A DNA stretch of 64,000 nt from positions 496,001 through 560,000 of the forward strand of contig SAXG01000008.1 of the NCBI GenBank assembly GCA_012932865.1, written 5' to 3'. The translations under genes were made by a program, and so were the position numbers. Within the stretch, counting starts at the first letter, position 1; every line of letters begins with the position of its first letter. The stretch comes from Amylostereum areolatum. Taxonomy: Eukaryota; Basidiomycota; Agaricomycetes; Russulales; Stereaceae. Of this stretch, positions 58,567-64,000 are shown one piece after another. Under the pieces are notes generated by a model. That model made no database searches. It worked only from the letters and a program-made list of their open reading frames with translations, and was not told the DNA's origin.

Positions 58567-61082
58567 TCAGACGGACTCGCCCGTCGTGCGGGTCGAGTCG
58601 ATGCTCTGCTTGTAGCCGTGCCCGAGCTTGTCCAGGCCGTTCTTCTTCGCCTTGTACAGCACGCGTCCGATGGCGTCCAAACCTGATAAGCACAGCCCCA
58701 CGACCGTCACGGTCAGACGCGAGCAAGGAATTGAAGAGAGGGCAGAGGGCGAGAGGGCGAGAGGGAGGACACGCACCCTTGTCGAGGTCCTCGATGGGAG
58801 GCCCGAAGGAGAGCCGCACAAAGTGGTGGCAGATCGAGTTGAAGAGGTTGCGGCGATGCGCGGGGTTGATGTCGAAGAAGATGCCGGGGATGACGATCGT
58901 CTTCTCCTTGAGGAGCTCTTCGAAGAACGTCTGCGACGTCGGTCAGCTCGCGAGGTTCGGGGACCCCAAAGCAGTGCGCCTGCGACGACGTACCAAGCCG
59001 TTGTTGATCGGGGAAGGCAGCTTCTCCAAGTTCATCCAGATGTAGAACGTCGCGACGGGCGGGACCGCGACCTCAAGGCCGAGCTGCTTCAGGCGCTTGA
59101 GGACGTGGTCGCGCTTCATCTTGAAGTGCCTCTGGAGCGCGATCTTCTCGTTCTGGACATGGGTGGGATCGAGCAGGGGAATGGCGGCAAGCTGAAGACT
59201 GATACGGACTGTTAGATCAAGAAGAGGTGTGGAGATGGGAGGACGTACGGGTGGTTGGCTCCACCATCGAGGAAGGATCCTAGGGGGACGTTTAGGATGG
59301 TCTCATATTCGGAGGAAGACGCAAGGTATTTACCGGACTGGGAGAGAGCTGTGACCAGATTCCTAGGGCCAACGACCCAGCAGACACGCCATCCGGGAAG
59401 ACGCCAGTTCTAAGAACCATTTCATGTGAGTGACAACGGTCCTTCATGACCAGCACGATGCATACCTTGGTAAGTCCATCAACGATGACTATCGAGTCCT
59501 GGTGCATAAGAAGCGTCAAACATGATCCAGAGACACCTGTAGCAGTCGAGGACATGCTTACAGCGTTGACATCTTCCACGTACTCGGCGGCCGAGATGGA
59601 CTTTCCGAAGTCCTTTTCCTTATCGTGGTAGATGTACCAAGAGTAGAACTACAGATCGACGCTCGTCAGGTATACGCAGATATAGGCCCAATGATATGCA
59701 ACGCACCTCGTCGAGAATGACGGTAGGTGGAATGTTCACGACCAAGGTTCACAACTTCCTTGAGGATCGTTGCCCCTAAGCGGCATAGCATACGTCAATG
59801 ACAAGTTATCAACGAGCGGGAGGGGAGCGCACTTGATGATCTGACCGGTCGGGTTGCGTGGGTTTGACGCGAGGATGACAGGCGATACCTTGGGTATGGA
59901 TGTCCCTCTGCGTCACGATGAGCGCGTTTCCTTGTCCACAAAAAGCGATCACGCACCTTGACTTGCTCTACATCGAGACGGTAGTGGTTCTAGATGTGCA
60001 TGCAGATCGTGAGTTTTCCGACACATGTCGCCGCTGAATGTAGGCACGCACCGCCGCATCCAAACTAAATATACACCATCCGTCAGCAAGGATGGGGGCA
60101 GAGGGGCAAAGTAAATATACGCACGCCGTGGGGACGGGGACCAGCCGCCTGAACGCAGAAAGCATCTGGTCGTACGCCGTGTAGTCCGGCACTTGGTACG
60201 ACTGGAAAGGCTCGTCAGACTCACCGCGTGTGCAGTATTAATTAGAAAAGTCACTCACGCAATACACGTCACCGATGACGGCGGCGACGCGGGACAGCCC
60301 CGCGCGTCCACCGGGCACGATGCAGACGTTCTCGTGGGTGTACTGGCTCGCCTTTCCTTGCCTGTAGGTCTGATTGTACAGTTTGGCAACGGCATCCCTC
60401 AAGTCTGCGGCAACGCCGAGCGTCCATCAGCCGCCGCCGCCGCCATCGATCTATCGAACAAAACCACACACCTTTCACGCCCGTCGTCGGGGCATATTCG
60501 AGCGCGTCGATGGGGTACTGGATGCTGGTCGGACGGTCGGGGGCACCGGGGATCGGGCCGACCTCGGGCGCACCTTGGCCGAGGTTGGACCACTCGTGCG
60601 AGTCGGCGTAGCTGAAGCCATTGGCGATGGCGCGGTCGGAGCAGTAGATGACGCCGGTGGAGCCGGGGTGCAAGATACCTGGCACGGTTTCCTCCTCCTA
60701 AGTCAACGAGCAAGCAATCAGCGCGAGTGGGCGGGGACAGGACAATGTGGAGGGACCACGGACGGGGTTCACGGTCTGGGGAAGAACGCTCTTGGCTTTA
60801 TGGCCCGCGGCCTGACGGAAGATCTAGGAAGATCGCGAACGATGAGCGTGTGGGAGCCACGGTGGATGGCGGGGGCGGAAGCAAACCTGGTGAGCTTCCG
60901 AGTCGTCTTCGTGTTTGAACTGTTTCCAAGCCTCGAGAACCTGAGATCACGGACGCCAAGACTCTGCCGTCAGCGGTCGACGCTCCACGCCGAGCCGAGC
61001 CAGCTGCCACACGTACGATCTCCTTGAAGTGGCCGAGCGGGGTGCCGGAGCGGGACGGGTGCGCGCTGGATGCTCTCGACAT
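58567..61082 (-). CDS. PLP-dependent class I/II aminotransferase
   Basis: The start is ATG 61082 (MSRASSAHPSRSGTPLGHFK). The exons give EAWKQFKHEDDSEAHQ, PGILHPGSTGVIYCSDRAIA, SHEWSNLGQGAPEVGPIPGA and IDALEYAPTTGVK. These are followed by LRDAVAKLYNQTYRQGKASQ and ENVCIVPGGRAGLSRVAAVI, then YQVPDYTAYDQMLSAF and SPVILASNPRNPTGQII, the Asn-Pro-x-Asn-Pro-Thr box. The PLP lysine lies in SIVIVDGLTKNWRLPGWRVC (about 59390-59500). VATFYIWMNLEKLPSPIN and FFEELLKEKTIVIPGIFFDI close the domain. One extra base at about 59725 breaks the frame between REHST and VILDE. The fold is aspartate aminotransferase-like. Substrate specificity cannot be assigned; the nearest recognised analogues are broad-range fungal aminotransferases. 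It is transcribed in the same direction as arginase, with 415 bp between the genes. Confidence 0.85.
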
Positions 61083-61497
61083 GGGTTGTGGAAGAGATCA
61101 GTAAGTTCGGTCGGGGCGGAGAAAGCGATACGGCGATGAGAGGCGAAAGCGCAGTGCGTATTGGTTTATGTATGCTACGGCGTTGGGCAGATCATCGATC
61201 AATCCGCTCACCGACCCCGGTTGAACGTTCTAAGAATGGGTCGCTCCCCTCCGCCCACGGCGCCCAGTCAGCCGACGTCCTCGAGGCCTCAGGCTCGCAC
61301 TCGGTTAGCGCATCCACCGAACGTCCGTCTTCGCGGTGTATGGACAGGGTCGGACTGCAACAGTGTTCGTATTATGGATACAGTTGTCGTGATACAGGAA
61401 GTTCGTGAGGGCAGTGGCTCTTTCTACTTCTGGTCCTCAAAAAGGGTTCGGATAACGTACCCACAGCCTCTACGACGTTTCCATCCTCGTTCCCTAG
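61083..61497. other. Intergenic region, aminotransferase / arginase
   Basis: No supported gene. This is the upstream region of the aminotransferase and the 3' side of arginase. Confidence 0.5.
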
Positions 61498-62886
61498 TTA
61501 CAATAGAGTTTCGCCTACAGAAAGGTACCCGGAAAACGTCAGGCTTCACGGCTTCACATTCGACAACAACGGACTTACCCAGAGCGGCGCGAACCAAAGA
61601 ACACCCTACAGCAACCGTCTGCTCCACGCTCTCCGCGTCCTGCAGCGAAGGGTTGACCTCCTACTCCGCGGTCAGCTTATTTATATCGAAAGGCATGTGG
61701 TGATATGCGTACCATGAGATCGACCGCAACGAGAAGACCCGTTTCGAACAATCGCTCGCAGATGTAATGCCCCTCTCGGAAAGTCAGACCCCCACGGACT
61801 GGCGTGCCCGTGCTGGGCGCAACGGTCGGGTCGAGGGCATCGACGTCAAAGCTCAGGTGCACCGGCTTGTCGCGTCCGGGGTTGACGCGGTCCAACGCCA
61901 TCTCAACGACCTGGCCGATCCCGTACCGGTCGACCTCGTGCATGGAGAACGAGGCGATGTTGTGCTTGCGCAGGATCGCCTTCTCGCCCGCGTCGATGTC
62001 ACGAAGGCCAATGTAGGCGAGGCGGTTCGGGGGAAGGTGCACCTTGTCCAGCCAGGAGAAGGGCGCAGGTTGCTCGACTTTCTCAGTGGAGAGTGTGGTC
62101 GAGTCCGCCAAGGACAGGATGAAAGACAGCGGCATGCCGTGGATGTTTCCTGTGGACGCACATGAGTGCCGGGTCAGCCGGTACACAACTCGGTGGACGT
62201 TCATCGATACGAACCTGAGTCCGTCGTTTCTGGGGTGTTGATGTCCGCGTGCGCGTCAACCCAGATGACGCAAAGGTCGGGGTATTTTCTGGCACATCCA
62301 CATTAGTACTCCATTTCGCGGGAGAGCACAACGAAATGGCAACGTACGAGAGTGTGCCGGCGAGGGTACCCATGGCCAGGGAATGGTCTCCGCCCAACGT
62401 CAGAGGGAGCTGGCCCTTGCGCGCGTGGTCTCCAACAACTTTGGCGACAGCCTCGGTCACATTCGACACGAGACGCGGGTTTTTGAGCTTGCCAATAGGC
62501 GGGTCGTTCTCCGCGGTGAACTCCTCGAACTGGTGGTGTCCGTCGAACTTGACGTTCCATCCGAGTTTTTGCAACTGGTCAATGATTCCGGCCTCAACAA
62601 GATGGATGGGGCCTTTGTCGACACCGCCTCTAGGCTAGACGAGCGTCAGTATGGGCGCAATTATGCATAAGCACGTTCGTGCTCACCTGGCCGCCGCTAC
62701 AGTCGGACTCCTCTCAGATCAACTGTGCTACGACGTGTATATGTCTAAGCACTGACCTGAATGGGCATCCAACGATCTTTTACATGGTCAGTTAGCAGAC
62801 AGGCGCGTCGGGAAAGAGACGGGGGGTCTGCTTACCGCGACGGTCCTGGGCTCGTCGATGAACTTGAGGGTAGCGGGGGCGGACAT
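61498..62886 (-). CDS. CAR1: Arginase (arginine to ornithine and urea)
   Basis: Arginase hydrolyses arginine to ornithine and urea in the urea-amidolyase and proline routes, using two Mn ions. The start is ATG 62886 ([17 protein letters not shown]). After introns come [31 protein letters not shown] and [18 protein letters not shown]. The metal-binding motifs are [19 protein letters not shown] and [40 protein letters not shown] and [15 protein letters not shown] follow, with [21 protein letters not shown] last small intron (about 61512-61576) ends the protein in GETLL, the usual fungal arginase C-terminus, so the stop is at 61498. All catalytic residues are present and no frame break was seen. 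Confidence 0.93.
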
Positions 62887-64000
62887 CTCTCAGAAGATCG
62901 TGGCTTCGTGGAAACAAGAAAAAGGGGGAGAAGAGGGCACTTGGGTGGAAATATCTAACCGAGGAGACCAAGAGGGTATTTTATAGAACGCCAGCGAGAG
63001 CGAGATCCGATTCATCCGAGACGATGGAAAGCACAGGCGCTCTTCGGCGCTTGCCTCCGGGGGGAGCGCGATCACGTGAACTTGTATTAGCCGCCCAGTC
63101 CCCGCGATTTCATTTTTCTGGCTGCGTCTTGCCATCATCGCAGCTTTACAAGATCCTCTCGTCCACTTCCCACTTATCACTTCAACGACTCTCGAATTGA
63201 CTGTATTTTCTCAGGTGGTCTTTCAGAAATCTCCTGGTGACGCTTGGCTGAACTGTACCGGCGCTCTCAAGGTCCCATGAGCCTTCGCGCACCCCGAGAT
63301 TTTGGCGCCCATTAGTAACTTAGAGGTATAGTCCGCGTCCACCTGCAATGCTAGTCACTTAGAGGCGTACTCCGGGTTTTTGAAGGGTCCCTTTTGCCCT
63401 GCGAAAACTTCTTTGCGTCTTCGGCCCTCGGGGCAATGGTCACGCTCCATACAGCCTCTGATCATGGCCCCCTGGGCATCAGAGCACATCTCTTTCCTCT
63501 CGACGGACTCTGACCAAGGGGCAAATCTAGTTCGCCGCAACCGACGGTGACCTGACTACTTAGGATCACCCCATCTTGCGAAATCGCTTGCACATCATCC
63601 TCATCTACTCTCTGTGTGCAATATCGAAACGCTTCTCGCGATCCTCCGTGGCAAAGTCCATCCGCTTCGAGTACCCCAACGAATCACGATCCGCCCCCTT
63701 CTGCTTCTGATAAGTACGGCAAGTTCCAGGTTTCGGGGTCCAGTAACCACTCAAGATGCTCGTACGGATCACAAGAAGGGAGTACGCCGGTGCACCTCTC
63801 GCCGACTTATTGTTATTGTCGAAACTACTATCTTATTGTTATCGTCCAGTGTTCTCCCCCGCGAGAAAACATGCGCTCGCGAGTGCCGGCATCAGCTTCG
63901 TACAACCTGAACTGTTGCTTTGTGTCGTCCTCGTCACTGTTGTCACCAACTGCCTGCTATATCTCAAGCCGAGAGAGCGTGTCGTTCAGACATCCAGTAA
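62887..64000. other. Right-end region without a firm gene
   Basis: This holds the upstream side of arginase and then unassigned sequence. A short direct repeat (TAGTAACTTAGAGG / TAGTCACTTAGAGG) lies at 63313-63337 and 63352-63376. From about 63616 the plus strand holds two frames that stay open to the window edge. One is Pro/Ser-rich (DPPWQSPSASSTPTNHDPPP). The other starts at ATG 63756 with a hydrophobic segment (PELLLCVVLVTVVTNCLLYL). Either could be the 5' part of a gene that continues beyond 64000, but neither can be named. Confidence 0.3.

Overview
The window reads as nuclear DNA from a basidiomycete fungus, most likely a mushroom-forming agaricomycete. The genes have many introns of about 45-70 bp and GC-rich exons. 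They include a WC-2-type photoreceptor partner, a WOPR-family regulator, a GID-complex subunit and a Ngaro-type tyrosine-recombinase retrotransposon. No prokaryotic, organellar or rRNA sequence was recognised, and I found no tRNA gene.

Layout from left to right. 1-2.9 kb: the 5' part of a meiotic HORMA-domain (Hop1-like) gene on the minus strand, cut by the window edge. 3.5-6.6 kb: a GID7/WDR26 homologue. 7.5-8.7 kb: Elongin-A (minus). 8.9-14.4 kb: a complete, apparently young Ngaro-like element with identical split direct repeats, sitting between the divergent Elongin-A and WOPR genes. 15.8-27.5 kb: WOPR regulator, Cwf18/CCDC12 splicing factor (minus), mitochondrial GUF1, eIF2B beta, an uncharacterised conserved gene (minus) and a YTH-domain m6A reader. 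27.5-32 kb: a gene-poor stretch with a clear hAT-type MITE (8-bp target duplication, 33-bp inverted repeats), older repeats and an orphan promoter-like segment. 32-38.3 kb: mitochondrial tRNA-Ile lysidine synthase, Nopp140/SRP40 (minus), lumazine synthase and Gtr1/RagA. 39.1-45.9 kb: a very long kinesin-4 (minus). 46.4-58.2 kb: inositol-pentakisphosphate 2-kinase, isovaleryl-CoA dehydrogenase, a small Zn2Cys6 protein, a mitochondrial-looking short-chain dehydrogenase, WC-2 and ARPC1. 58.6-62.9 kb: a class I/II aminotransferase and arginase (both minus). The last kilobase has no firm gene.

The host genes are mostly unrelated housekeeping genes rather than a pathway cluster, with no secondary-metabolite or defence island. 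The main accessory biology is the Ngaro element and the hAT MITE. A second theme is quality: at least six conserved genes show a one-base apparent insertion where protein homology changes frame, always in the +1 direction. This suggests residual assembly indels rather than coordinated gene loss. Gene boundaries come from reading frames, splice signals and remembered family features. No database search was run.
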